A DNA stretch of 64,000 bases from Shewanella sp. Choline-02u-19 (GCF_002836205.1 NZ_PJBE01000010.1:62001-126000), one strand, 5' to 3'; shown: positions 8,283 to 17,121, counted from the stretch's first letter. Program-made: numbers and translations. Notes: generated by a model from the letters alone, not told the origin.

Positions 8283-10145
8283 ATGCGCCTAACACCCATC
8301 CAGACGAGGAACGTCGCCCTTACTGGCCTTATTGCGCTTGCGACAAGTGCCACCAGCTTATGCACTGTTGCAGCTGAACACGACACCCCGCCTCAACTGG
8401 CAACAACTTACGTTAATGACGCCATTTTACCGCCTAATATTGAATGGCATGGAAAAAGCGAATCGCTGTTAGCGGCTCCTGACAGTGAGTGGGCGACCCC
8501 TTTTGAAAAGAACGGCCTTAAAACCAGCCCAAGTTACGACGAAACATTTGCCTGGTTAGATAAGCTCATTGCCCAAAGCGATATGCTTAAAAAAGTCAGC
8601 ATAGGTAAAAGTCCACAAGGGCGTGATATTTGGATGATTGTCGCGTCCAAAGAAGGCGCCGAAGATGCCGTCACGTTACTGAAGAACAGTAAACCAAGTG
8701 TGTTAGTACAAGCGGGGATCCACTCAGGCGAAATCGACGGTAAAGACGCTGGCATGATGTTACTACGAGATATCATCTTCGGCGGTAAAGCATCGCTGCT
8801 CGACCATGCTAACTTGCTGTTTGTGCCTATTTTCAGCGTCGACGCCCACGAGCGCTCAACAGAATATAATCGCGTCAATCAGAGAGGCCCGTTAAACATG
8901 GGTTGGCGTACTACCGCCAATAATCTCAACCTTAATCGTGACTACGCTAAAGCTGATACACTCGAAATGCAGCATATGCTGCGGGCTATCAATATCTGGC
9001 AACCTGAACTGTATATTGACATACACGTTACCGATGGCATCGACTATCAGTACGATGTTACCTTTGGCTATAACTTAGCTCAAGGTCAGAGCCCTGCAAG
9101 CTATAAGTGGTTAGAGCACAGTTATCGCCCAGCAATTGAAGCTGCGCTTGTAAATGAAGGTCATACCCCCGGGCCACTAGTGTTCGCGCTAGACAATACA
9201 GACATCACTAAAGGAATGTCTTTGTGGAACGCCAGTCCGCGTTTTTCTAATGGCTACGGCGACGCACGCCATCTGCCGACCATCTTGATAGAGAACCACA
9301 GCTTAAAACCGTTTAAGCAGCGAGTACTTGGCACTTATGTCATGCTCGAAGCCACGTTGAAAACCATTGGCAAAGAATCAACCAAGCTAAAGACTGCTAT
9401 TCAGCAAGATAAGTATCGCTACTCGCCACGACTCACATTAACTTGGAAACAAGAACAGCAGAAACAGGGTTGGGACTTCAAAGGCATCGGCTACTCAATG
9501 GAGCAAAGTGCCATTAGTGGTAGCGAGATTGTGCGTTGGAATGGTGAGCCCAAGCTATACGAGAACTTACCAGTGATTGGGGGGACTAAAGCAGATATCA
9601 AAGTTAATCGTCCAACGGCGTATTTTGTGCCGCCTCAATGGACAGACGTAATTGAGCGATTGAGTATTCACGGTATCCGCATGACCACCCTCACCAAACC
9701 AAGCAAACAAAAGTTGCAACAATATCAATTTGCAGGCGCTAAGTTTGGCACTGCTGATTACGAAGGCCACCAGCGCGTCGAAGCCAAGGTCAGTAGCAAC
9801 AACATCACCACAACGTTACCCGTCGGTACAGTCCGTATCGATACCGAGCAACCTTTGGGTGACTTAGCCATACTGCTGCTTGAACCACAATCGCCTGATT
9901 CACTGTTTCAGTGGGGTTTCTTTAACCCTATTTTCACTCGCACCGAATATATTGAAAACTACGCGGTTGAACCACTGGCGGCCAAAATGCTTAAACAAGA
10001 CCCAGCATTGCAAGCTGAGTTTAATGAAGCATTAAAAGACAGTGAATTTGCTGCCAACCCTAAGGCAAGACTGCGTTGGTTCTATGAGCGTAGCCCTTAC
10101 TATGATAACGAATACCAAAAGTACCCAGTACTGCGCAGTAACTAG
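8283..10145 (+). CDS. Secreted M14-family zinc carboxypeptidase
   Basis: A 620-residue protein with a signal peptide (residues 1-31, cleavage near TVAA/EH) and an N-terminal peptidase M14 domain. Zinc motif H-x-x-E appears as HSGEIDG (about 147-150), the substrate motif as NLNRDY (about 217-222), and the third zinc ligand as DIHVTDG (about 248). The C-terminal half (about 380-620) has no motif I recognise and may be a beta-rich accessory domain. Expected to act in the periplasm or outside, trimming peptides. Stands alone, followed by a two-way terminator. Confidence 0.88.
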   Translation: MRLTPIQTRNVALTGLIALATSATSLCTVAAEHDTPPQLATTYVNDAILPPNIEWHGKSESLLAAPDSEWATPFEKNGLKTSPSYDETFAWLDKLIAQSDMLKKVSIGKSPQGRDIWMIVASKEGAEDAVTLLKNSKPSVLVQAGIHSGEIDGKDAGMMLLRDIIFGGKASLLDHANLLFVPIFSVDAHERSTEYNRVNQRGPLNMGWRTTANNLNLNRDYAKADTLEMQHMLRAINIWQPELYIDIHVTDGIDYQYDVTFGYNLAQGQSPASYKWLEHSYRPAIEAALVNEGHTPGPLVFALDNTDITKGMSLWNASPRFSNGYGDARHLPTILIENHSLKPFKQRVLGTYVMLEATLKTIGKESTKLKTAIQQDKYRYSPRLTLTWKQEQQKQGWDFKGIGYSMEQSAISGSEIVRWNGEPKLYENLPVIGGTKADIKVNRPTAYFVPPQWTDVIERLSIHGIRMTTLTKPSKQKLQQYQFAGAKFGTADYEGHQRVEAKVSSNNITTTLPVGTVRIDTEQPLGDLAILLLEPQSPDSLFQWGFFNPIFTRTEYIENYAVEPLAAKMLKQDPALQAEFNEALKDSEFAANPKARLRWFYERSPYYDNEYQKYPVLRSN

Positions 10146-10193
10146 CTTGTCAGATTAAACCTAGATAAGCATAGCTTTACATTCACTTAGCTA

Positions 10194-10219
10194 AAAGCAG
10201 CGCCATAAGGCGCTGCTTT
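10194..10219. terminator. Bidirectional terminator between convergent genes
   Basis: AAAGCAGCGCC and GGCGCTGCTTT pair around ATAA. It lies between the M14 peptidase stop (10145) and the methyltransferase stop (10237). Confidence 0.85.
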
Positions 10220-10236
10220 AGTAACGCCTATCTAGC

Positions 10237-11040
10237 TCAAGCTTTCTTGAATCCTGAGATGGCATAGGTCAGCGGTAAACGCTGGCCTTGCTGCTCTACA
10301 TAAAAACGCTCGCATTGTGTTTTACCTGCCGGTAACTCGACTTCAACAGCCTCTTTGGTTAGCCCCTCAAAACAGTCATAGGGGCTGAAGGGAAACTCAT
10401 TGAATGACTCAATTTCAATACCTGCACCAATCAACGCATTAATGACATCTGATAAAGAGTGCGCCCAACTGACAAAAGTATCGGTTTCATCTGTCGCATT
10501 CTCGGTGTAGGTAGCCTCATCTTCGATATCGGGTTCATCTTGATGAAAATAGCTATAACCTTCAAAGGCAGCCTGAGCTGGATGAAACTCCACCATATAG
10601 AACTGGCCACCAGCCTTGAGCTTACTCGCTACAGTCTGGGCCCACTTGTCTAAATCCGGTAGCCACACGATGGCGCCATAAGAGGTAAACACGATATCGA
10701 ACTGGCCAGCCACCTGCTCCGTCACCTTATAGACATCGGTACACACAAAGTCAGCATCCAACCCTGCTTGAGTTGCCAATGAATTGGCTTGTGCAATCGC
10801 CGCGATAGAAAGATCCACACCAGTCACCTTGGCGCCAAGTCGCGCCCATGACAGTGTATCTAAGCCAAAATGGCACTGTAGGTGTAATAAGCTTTTGCCT
10901 GCTACCTTCAACGCCGCTAGCTCTATCTCTTGTAAAGAGCTGTTACCCTCTAAAAAACCAGCAACATCGTAGAAATCTGAAGTGACGTGCGTTTGTACGC
11001 GGCGATCCCAACCTTGTTGGTTTACTGATAAATAATCCAT
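10237..11040 (-). CDS. SAM-dependent methyltransferase, class I
   Basis: I chose ATG 11040 (MDYLSVNQQGWDRR), preceded by GGAAG at 8 bases; an upstream in-frame extension lacks such a site. The 267-residue protein has a Rossmann methyltransferase core: motif I as LHLQCHFGLDTLSWAR (about 51-66), the acidic end of strand 2 as GVDLS, and motif IV-like DIVFTSYGAIVWL. HLQCHFG replaces the usual D-x-G-x-G, as in several UbiE/Methyltransf_11 relatives. The substrate cannot be told from sequence. Monocistronic; convergent with the peptidase gene. Confidence 0.85.
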   Translation of the reverse strand: MDYLSVNQQGWDRRVQTHVTSDFYDVAGFLEGNSSLQEIELAALKVAGKSLLHLQCHFGLDTLSWARLGAKVTGVDLSIAAIAQANSLATQAGLDADFVCTDVYKVTEQVAGQFDIVFTSYGAIVWLPDLDKWAQTVASKLKAGGQFYMVEFHPAQAAFEGYSYFHQDEPDIEDEATYTENATDETDTFVSWAHSLSDVINALIGAGIEIESFNEFPFSPYDCFEGLTKEAVEVELPAGKTQCERFYVEQQGQRLPLTYAISGFKKA

Positions 11041-11294
11041 GATTTTGGCTTCCATTCTAATAGTGCTAATTTGATTCTTTACTATCAAGGCCTTGAGGAA
11101 AATCACCACTAATGTTGATTTTGGCCAACTTGATGAGCTAATTCACCACTGCAAATTAAGATAACAATAAAACATCATAATTAAAACAATTAGATAACCA
11201 CTTGGCACGTTACCTGCAAACATTAAAAAGCAAAGCAGTATGACTAAATATTGATCACTAAAATAAAAAACAAAAATAACAAGGACATCTTCTA

Positions 11295-12050
11295 ATGAAA
11301 CTACTCTCTAGCCTTTTTGCCGCAGCGATTACGCTAACCCTCTCCGGTTGCATCATCAATGTTAATGGCGCGAGTGCCGGTCCTATGGATCACCAGAAAA
11401 AAACAATTAAGATTGAAGCCGCTGGCATCGACACACTCATCGCCGATACGGGTGCTGGAGACTTGAAGATCCAAGGCATTGAAGGACTCACTCAGATCAC
11501 CGTCATTGCCGACATATACACCTATGGCGATGTTAAAGCCGATTTAAGCTTAAATAGAAAGGGGAGCAACGCAAAATTGATCGCCGAGTTTGACAGCAAT
11601 ATCAACTTCAGCCGCTCTCCCTATATTGATTTAACCATTCAAGTACCCGCCACTATGATGCTTAAGCTTGAAGATGGCTCTGGTGATATTGAGATCAAAG
11701 ATGTCTCAGCAAATATCGACCTTGAGGATGGCTCAGGTGATCTTTGGATTCAAGGCGGACATAACCTCAGCATCATCGACGGCTCTGGCTCAGTATCAAT
11801 TAGCAACACCACAGGCAAGCTCACCCTAGAAGATGGTTCTGGGTCTATCAACGTAAAAGGGATCGGTGGCGATACCAACATTAATGATGGTTCTGGAGAT
11901 ATGACGGTCACCAACATCAATGGCCATGTCGTTATTGACGACGGCTCTGGTGACATCGAAGTCGACAACACCAAAGGCCTTAGCATTGTTGATTCAGGTA
12001 GCGGCGACCTCAGCGTCGACAATATCAACGGCTCTGTGAGCATGAACTAA
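11295..12050 (+). CDS. DUF4097-type beta-helix lipoprotein
   Basis: A 251-residue lipoprotein precursor: lipobox LSGC with Cys19 after a hydrophobic start. Residues 40-250 consist of repeated short strands with the signature D-G-S-G-D (for example LEDGSGDIEI, VIDDGSGDIEV), at least eight times. That pattern is seen in DUF4097/putative auto-transporter adhesin head families, which fold as beta-helices. Probably surface or periplasmic; no enzyme motif. A second copy of its 3' end and downstream hairpins lies at 13371-13617, so it once had a tandem paralogue or was partly duplicated. Confidence 0.8.
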   Translation: MKLLSSLFAAAITLTLSGCIINVNGASAGPMDHQKKTIKIEAAGIDTLIADTGAGDLKIQGIEGLTQITVIADIYTYGDVKADLSLNRKGSNAKLIAEFDSNINFSRSPYIDLTIQVPATMMLKLEDGSGDIEIKDVSANIDLEDGSGDLWIQGGHNLSIIDGSGSVSISNTTGKLTLEDGSGSINVKGIGGDTNINDGSGDMTVTNINGHVVIDDGSGDIEVDNTKGLSIVDSGSGDLSVDNINGSVSMN

Positions 12051-12222
12051 TTCGGCATTGAGTCGAATTAGTCATCCAGATAAGCGATTCAAACTCGCTT
12101 TTAAAACTAACTCTTAAATGAGTAAACCTTCCCGGCGCAGGTGCTGTTGTCGATTAATGTGCTTACCGGTCAGTTATGCTGACCGAAAGCACACTAGAGT
12201 ACAGCAGTGCCCTGCCCACCCC
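12003..12222 (+). repeat. Duplicated segment, copy 1: gene tail plus two hairpins
   Basis: Covers the last codons of the DUF4097 gene, a hairpin AAGCGA/TCGCTT (12082-12100) followed by TTAAAA that may be its terminator, and a 70-base hairpin at 12140-12212 with loop TTATG. The same order recurs at 13371-13617. Paired substitutions between the copies keep the stems intact. Confidence 0.8.
12140..12212 (+). repeat. Long imperfect hairpin, copy 1
   Basis: The arms GTGCTGTTGT...CGGTCAG and CTGACCG...ACAGCAGTGC pair around TTATG. The inner seven pairs are perfect here and remain paired in the second copy (13534-13605) through an A:T to G:C exchange. Function not known. Confidence 0.7.
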
Positions 12223-12286
12223 ATTTAGCTTTATCTCAGCGACATCCCCTATCTAAAGCCTAACTCCGAAACATTGAAATTGATGG

Positions 12287-12320
12287 TGCCAATGACCTGC
12301 GGCCAACGGCAGTACAGATA
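12287..12320 (+). repeat. Dispersed non-coding repeat, head fragment B
   Basis: GGTGCCAATGACCTGCGG differs by one base from the head of copy A, and it then diverges quickly after GCCAACGGCAG. Confidence 0.55.
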
Positions 12321-12484
12321 TTCCCATCGAATATTGGCGGCTGAGGGTTGTATCTAAGATCTCAAACAACAAGGAAATAGGTTTTACCCCAATCAAGTGA
12401 AAGATGGACAATAGTTAACTTTACATAACAAATTAAAGGTTTACTGTTTTTGACTTAATATCCCACACTATAAATGATTAAAAA

Positions 12485-13279
12485 ATGTCTATGAAAAAGA
12501 TATTAGTTCCTCTATTCATCGCGCTTGGCGTTAGTGCTTGCGACACCAATAAATTAGATCTAACTGACCTTAATCAGGCCCAAAAAGACCAGCTTGGTGA
12601 GGTTGTCAGTGATTACCTCGTTCAGCACCCTGAGTTCTTAATTAAAGCGTCTGAGAAATTAAACCAACAGAAAAAAGCTGAAATGGCCCAGAAAGCAGTT
12701 GAAGTTGCGGTCTCAATGGCCAAACAACTCACTCAAGACAAGAAAACACCTTTTATAGGTCCTCAAGATAGCAAAGTAAGTGTTATTGAGTTTTTTGATT
12801 ATCAATGTGTATATTGCTCAAAAATATCACCGATTATTACGCAATTGATCCAAGATAATCCTGATGTGAAATTTATTTTTAAAGAGACGCCCATATTCGC
12901 GCAACGCTGGAAGCCTTCTATGTATGCAGCAAAAGTAGGTCAATGGATTTTTAAACAAAAGGGCAGCAAAGCCTATATGACTTACCATGACAGTATTTTT
13001 GCTACTGGAAAGAATGAAGGAAAGCTCACTAAAGCAGATATTAATCAGCAAGCACAACTTGCTGGTATCCAAATAGCTGATTTTGAAGCCGCTGAACATA
13101 AAACTGATGGTATAGATGATAATTACCAACTTTTTTCTCAGCTTGGTTTCCAGGGAACACCTGCACTTATTGTGATGCCAACGTCTAACCCAACCGCAGA
13201 GAATATAAAAATAATCAGTGGATTTAACCCTGATAAATTAAAAAATACCATTGAGGAAATGAAAAAAAGTCTTCAATAA
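12485..13279 (+). CDS. DsbA/Com1-family thiol-disulfide oxidoreductase, lipoprotein
   Basis: A 264-residue protein with a lipoprotein signal (VSAC, Cys19). Residues 25-85 are a charged helical stretch with YLVQHPEFLIKA, as in Com1/ScsC-type oxidoreductases, where it can mediate oligomerisation. A thioredoxin fold follows with the redox pair C108-V-Y-C111 and cis-proline motif GTPALI near residue 220. Likely acts on disulfides in the periplasm while tethered to a membrane. It sits between the two copies of a duplicated segment and has lower GC and different codon use from the flanking core genes, which may point to later insertion. Confidence 0.88.
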   Translation: MSMKKILVPLFIALGVSACDTNKLDLTDLNQAQKDQLGEVVSDYLVQHPEFLIKASEKLNQQKKAEMAQKAVEVAVSMAKQLTQDKKTPFIGPQDSKVSVIEFFDYQCVYCSKISPIITQLIQDNPDVKFIFKETPIFAQRWKPSMYAAKVGQWIFKQKGSKAYMTYHDSIFATGKNEGKLTKADINQQAQLAGIQIADFEAAEHKTDGIDDNYQLFSQLGFQGTPALIVMPTSNPTAENIKIISGFNPDKLKNTIEEMKKSLQ

Positions 13280-13370
13280 CCCAGAGAAGATATGAGAGGG
13301 AGCTGACCTAATGTTGTCGCAAAATTGAAGCCCCTCCATATACCTGATAAACACAAAATAGCCAAACTAA

Positions 13371-13617
13371 AAGCGACCTCAACGTCGACAATATCAACGG
13401 CTCCGTGAGCATGGGCTAATTCGATATTGAGTCAAATTTGTCATCCAGATAAGTGATTCGAACTCACTTTTATAACTCATTCTTAAAATTTGGTCTAAAA
13501 TTAACTCTTAACAGAGCAAACTTTCACGGCGCGGGTGCTGTTGTCGGTTAATGTGCTTTCGGTTGGTTATGCCGACCGCAAGCGTATTAAAGTACGACAG
13601 TGTCCTGCCCACCCTTT
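13371..13617 (+). repeat. Duplicated segment, copy 2: remnant tail of a DUF4097 gene
   Basis: AGCGACCTCAACGTCGACAA onward matches the last codons of the DUF4097 gene (NINGSVSM then stop), then the downstream hairpins. Differences include CAC/GTG-preserving changes in stem AAGTGA/TCACTT (13451-13469) and a 25-base insertion. No start codon or upstream coding part remains. Confidence 0.8.
13534..13605 (+). repeat. Long imperfect hairpin, copy 2
   Basis: Counterpart of 12140-12212. The loop TTATG is identical; the inner stem is CGGTTGG against CCGACCG, a paired change plus a G-T wobble relative to copy 1. Confidence 0.7.
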
Positions 13618-13706
13618 CAGGATCTCAGCTGGATTATCAGCTGAGGTTCGATAATCTCCTTCAGCTTTATCGTCACTCCGTAATCCAAAGTTAACTTCAA
13701 TATTGT

Positions 13707-13913
13707 TGGTTCCAATGGTCTGCGGTGATGTTGGGTACTATTCGTGAACACATGATCAGTGATGCTCCTTACATCATAATGACACTCCTCATATCGCTAT
13801 AGATCAACTCAAAATGAACAACCTGATGGCCAGATACACGCTTTAGCCTAATATGCATGAAACGCCACGACATGTATTTTGTCTTGAAGCTAATGAGCAG
13901 CTTGATACATCTG
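13707..13913 (+). repeat. Dispersed non-coding repeat, copy C1 (head plus tail, middle missing)
   Basis: Starts TTGGTTCCAATGGTCTGCGG and follows copy A through ACATCATAA...CATATC. It ends with CGCCACGAC and CAGCTTGATAC, the same tail that closes copy C2. The middle part with the cloverleaf is absent. C2 follows directly, so the copies are in tandem. Confidence 0.65.
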
Positions 13914-14465
13914 TGGTTCCAATGACTGCGGCCAGCGCATGTGCAGACGCTACTGAGGCTCGCCGCAAGTTCGTCTGACCTCCAGGGATGGAGGGAATGC
14001 CAAATTCTGTATGGAACAGAATTGGCCCTGTAAGCTCTACGATGGCATCCATGCCATCAAAGGCCTCAGCCGCATCTACACTGGTTTATAAAAGCACAAC
14101 GGTCCAACATTTGTGTTTTCAATTTAAAAAAACTAGATCCAACTCTAAATCCGAAGCTATCAAATAACACCCACTTCCCCATCGAAGTTGCCGAAATACA
14201 GAGATAAAAATGCCGTAGAACCATCATGGTCTTTCCCGTGCATCCATGCACTTCAAGACATTCAGGCATCCTGCCTATCAGATGATGGTTCAAGCTCGGG
14301 GTACATGGATGTACCATCTGAGTCGTTAGGCGATTTTTGTTGGAGTATGAGGCTCGTACCAAATGCATGTAACTTCGTCGGGGCGTCGTGGTGGATGCAA
14401 GGAGGATAAGGACGAGCAGTGTGTGGGCGAAGCGCCACGACTTTGGTCAAGCGCAGCTTGATACT
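13914..14465 (+). repeat. Dispersed non-coding repeat, copy C2 (most complete)
   Basis: Head TGGTTCCAATGACTGCGG; hairpin CCAAATTCTGT/ACAGAATTGG; a cloverleaf-like block from CCATCAT (14221) to ATGATGG with inner hairpins GTGCAT/ATGCAC (14238-14251) and AGGC/GCCT; hairpin GTACAT/ATGTAC; and terminal hairpin TCAAGC-GCA-GCTTGA (14447-14461). A 51-base block starting CCATCATGG is identical to copy D, 37 kb away. Confidence 0.8.
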
Positions 14466-14528
14466 CTACCTTCTATGATTCCAACTGCTAGCCACAAACA
14501 CTCGACAGAATGTCGGAATGCCCAATGG

Positions 14529-14795
14529 TTAACCATCGTTGGCTATCAACGCCAACTTCTTCGACCTTGGCCACTTCTTTAACGCTATTTCTCGTTTAAG
14601 CGCATCACTGCGACCGCCTACCGTTTCAGAGTAGACCAAGCTCAACGGGCCTTTACCGCGTAAGAACTTGGCTGACTTGGCATTACCACTCTGGTGTTCG
14701 TTAAAGCGCCGTGCAACATCCGTGGTAACGCCTGTGTATAGGTGGCCGTTTGCACAGCGCACCATATACAAAAACCAGACTGACTCGGTTGCCAC
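14529..14795 (-). CDS. GIY-YIG domain protein, UPF0213 family
   Basis: An 88-residue single-domain protein. The GIY-YIG core is visible as FLYMVRCANGHLYTGVT, with the catalytic-type Arg in RRFNEHQSG and a conserved basic end (ALKREIALKKWPRSKK). Small solitary GIY-YIG proteins are common in bacteria; their role is unclear, with DNA repair or nuclease activity proposed. The start is GTG 14795, overlapping by one base the stop of the upstream peptidase (TAGTG), so it is probably translated by reinitiation. The dispersed-repeat block ends just downstream of its stop. Confidence 0.88.
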   Translation of the reverse strand: MATESVWFLYMVRCANGHLYTGVTTDVARRFNEHQSGNAKSAKFLRGKGPLSLVYSETVGGRSDALKREIALKKWPRSKKLALIANDG

Positions 14796-16978
14796 TACTT
14801 AGCAGTTTCCTTATCCAGACTCTTATCTAAACCATTACCTAAACCTAGCAAGCCAATGAAGAAGGCGTACTCTTGTGCTTTGTCTTCATATTGGCGATAA
14901 CGACCACTCTTACCCCCATGTCCCGCTTCCATATCGGTATCAAACAGCAGCACATTATCGTCCGTCTTCATATCACGCAGCTTCGCAACCCACTTCGCAG
15001 GTTCGAAATACTGCACCTGTGAGTCATGCAAGCCTGTCGTCACCAACAAGTGGGGGTAGGCTTGTGGTGTTACATTGTCATAAGGCGCGTAACTCAGCAT
15101 GTAATCGAAATAGGTTTTCTCGTTCGGATTGCCCCATTCGTCATACTCGTTGGTCGTTAGCGGAATAGATTCATCCAACATAGTGGTGACCACATCCACA
15201 AACGGCACGTGAGCTGCAACCGCAAAATAGCTTTGTGGTGCTTGGTTTATCACTCCGCCCATTAACAAGCCACCCGCACTGCCACCCGCCGCAACGACTT
15301 TGTTTTTATCGGCATAACCTTGCGCAGTTAATGCTTGGGTAACATCAACAAAATCATTAAAGCTATTTTGCTTATTGAGCATACGACCATCGTCATACCA
15401 ACTACGCCCAAGCATTTCCGAACCTCGAACATGCGCGATGGAATACACAAAGCCGCGATCGAGCAAGCTTAAAATCGAGGAGCTAAAGTCGGGTTCAACC
15501 GTATAACCGTATGAGCCATAGCCATACTGATACATTGGGTTAGTACCGTCCTTATTGAACATATCTTTACGGTAGACCAGGGTTACCGGTACCTCTTTAC
15601 CGTCTCTGGCTTTAATAAAGACACGTTCTGCTTGGTAAAGCTCTGCATCAAAGCTACCAAGCACTTGTTCTTGCTTAAGCAGTTGGCGTTGATTTGGTTC
15701 GGTGAGATCATACTCATAGACAGATTCAGGCGTGGTTGGGCTAGAGTAATACACTCGAAGTTTATCACTCAGTTGGTTGGCATTCACATCAAAGCCGACA
15801 ACATAGGCAGGGTCATTGAATTTAAGCTCAAAGCCCGCGGTGATATCAAAGTTTTGGTTTTTTACTGGGTACACATGGATCCGACTGATACCACGCTCAC
15901 GTGTTTGCACCACCATGTATTGCTTTAACAGTAAAACGTCTTCAATTCTCGATTGCTCATCGTGGCCAATCACATCTTGCCAAGCGTGTTTGTCAGCAGC
16001 TTGATCAACCGCCACTTTCATTAATCTAAAGTTACTCGCCTGCCAGTTGGTTAAGATGTAATAGCTATCACCCAATTTAGAGACTGAGTACTCATGCCCC
16101 TCTTCGCGAGGCAGTACCGGCTTAAACTCGCCTAAGGCTGCATTGGCATTGAGCATTAACACTTCACTGGTAACGGTACTTTCAGCGTACAAGGCAATCG
16201 AGGTTTCATCGAGCGATTTGCCTAGGCCAATGTAGAATGTGTCGTCTTTCTCTTCATACACCAATACATCTTCAGTTTGAGCCGTCCCTAGCTTATGACG
16301 GAACACTTGATATCCGAGCAAAGTTTGTGGATCTTTAGCGATATAGAATAGATGCTGATTGTCATTTGCCCATACCACGTCCCCGTCAGTGCCTTCGAGC
16401 TTATCTTTGATTAGCTCACCACTGTTAAGATCTTTAAAATAGAGGGTGTAAATTCGGCGACTAAGCAGATCTTCAGCAAACACCAATGTCGTTTCATCAG
16501 GGCTGACCGACACCCCGCCTAAACCATAAAAATCATGACCCTTAGCGCGCTCATTGACATCGAGTAACACCAACTCTTCACTGCTTGCCAACTCGACTTT
16601 TCTGGCAACAACTGGGTATTCAAAACCTGCTTTGTAATAGCGGTAATACCAATGGTTATGCCAAAAATAAGGCACACTCGACTCATCTTTATCGAGTCTG
16701 CCAATCAGCTCTTCAAATAACTGTTTTTTGAGTGCGTCGTAAGGCTTAAATTGCGCCACGGTATATTCATTTTCAGCATTAAGGTGAGCAATGATTTTAG
16801 GGTCTTTACGCTCATCGTCACGCATCCAGTAATAGTCATCGACACGAGTTTCACCATGCAGCTCCATGATATGCGGAACTTTGTCAGCTTTAGGGGGTTC
16901 GATTTGTGGTTTTACGGTCATATTAGTACATCCGAGTAGCATTACGGTGCTTAGTGTAAGAGCGAAAATCAATTTCAT
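14795..16978 (-). CDS. Prolyl oligopeptidase family (S9A) lipoprotein, oligopeptidase-B-like
   Basis: I start at ATG 16978 (MKLIFALTL), with AAGGA 8 bases upstream; longer readings lack this. The 727-residue precursor has a lipobox (LLGC), then the S9 N-terminal beta-propeller (VDDYYWMRDDER near residue 45 is the family signature) and the C-terminal hydrolase domain. Nucleophile Ser567 lies in AAGGSAGGLL, the Asp in GLHDSQV, the His in EAGHGGKSGR. Motifs match oligopeptidase B, which cleaves after basic residues. Unlike E. coli PtrB it should be membrane-anchored in the periplasm or outer membrane. Coupled to the GIY-YIG gene. Confidence 0.93.
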   Translation of the reverse strand: MKLIFALTLSTVMLLGCTNMTVKPQIEPPKADKVPHIMELHGETRVDDYYWMRDDERKDPKIIAHLNAENEYTVAQFKPYDALKKQLFEELIGRLDKDESSVPYFWHNHWYYRYYKAGFEYPVVARKVELASSEELVLLDVNERAKGHDFYGLGGVSVSPDETTLVFAEDLLSRRIYTLYFKDLNSGELIKDKLEGTDGDVVWANDNQHLFYIAKDPQTLLGYQVFRHKLGTAQTEDVLVYEEKDDTFYIGLGKSLDETSIALYAESTVTSEVLMLNANAALGEFKPVLPREEGHEYSVSKLGDSYYILTNWQASNFRLMKVAVDQAADKHAWQDVIGHDEQSRIEDVLLLKQYMVVQTRERGISRIHVYPVKNQNFDITAGFELKFNDPAYVVGFDVNANQLSDKLRVYYSSPTTPESVYEYDLTEPNQRQLLKQEQVLGSFDAELYQAERVFIKARDGKEVPVTLVYRKDMFNKDGTNPMYQYGYGSYGYTVEPDFSSSILSLLDRGFVYSIAHVRGSEMLGRSWYDDGRMLNKQNSFNDFVDVTQALTAQGYADKNKVVAAGGSAGGLLMGGVINQAPQSYFAVAAHVPFVDVVTTMLDESIPLTTNEYDEWGNPNEKTYFDYMLSYAPYDNVTPQAYPHLLVTTGLHDSQVQYFEPAKWVAKLRDMKTDDNVLLFDTDMEAGHGGKSGRYRQYEDKAQEYAFFIGLLGLGNGLDKSLDKETAK

Positions 16979-17121
16979 GTGGCACATCCTTATGGGCAAA
17001 AGTATCGCGGCGAGACAATTCATCACCATGGCCACACTTCTGTATTCGCCAGCTTGTCATTTTAATCAAATTGACGCAACATGGCGGCGCTTATCTAATC
17101 AACAAACGTAAGATAAGCATA

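Larger units (their letters stand above)
12051..12484. other. 434-base gene-free stretch
   Basis: Holds duplicated segment copy 1 with its two hairpins, a 34-base fragment of the dispersed-repeat head at 12287, and an AT-rich 100 bases that should carry the promoter of the DsbA-like gene. Confidence 0.7.
13280..14528. other. 1.25-kb gene-free stretch built of repeats
   Basis: From left to right: duplicated gene tail copy 2 (13371-13617), dispersed-repeat C1 (about 13707-13913) and C2 (13914-14465). Several open frames cross it, but none has a ribosome site or family signature, and none is preserved between repeat copies. Confidence 0.75.

Noticed and set aside
11750..12043. 97-codon antisense frame in the DUF4097 gene
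   Set aside because: It mirrors the repeated DGSGD coding units; repeat-rich genes often leave open antisense frames.
7736..14465. Insertion sequence or CRISPR array as the source of the repeats
   Set aside because: No transposase fragment, no terminal inverted repeats with target duplications, and no regular repeat-spacer pattern could be seen.
14066..14582. Several 60-100-codon frames on both strands between the DsbA-like and GIY-YIG genes
   Set aside because: They fall in repeat copy C2. Their predicted products share no protein features with known families and are frameshifted in copy D.
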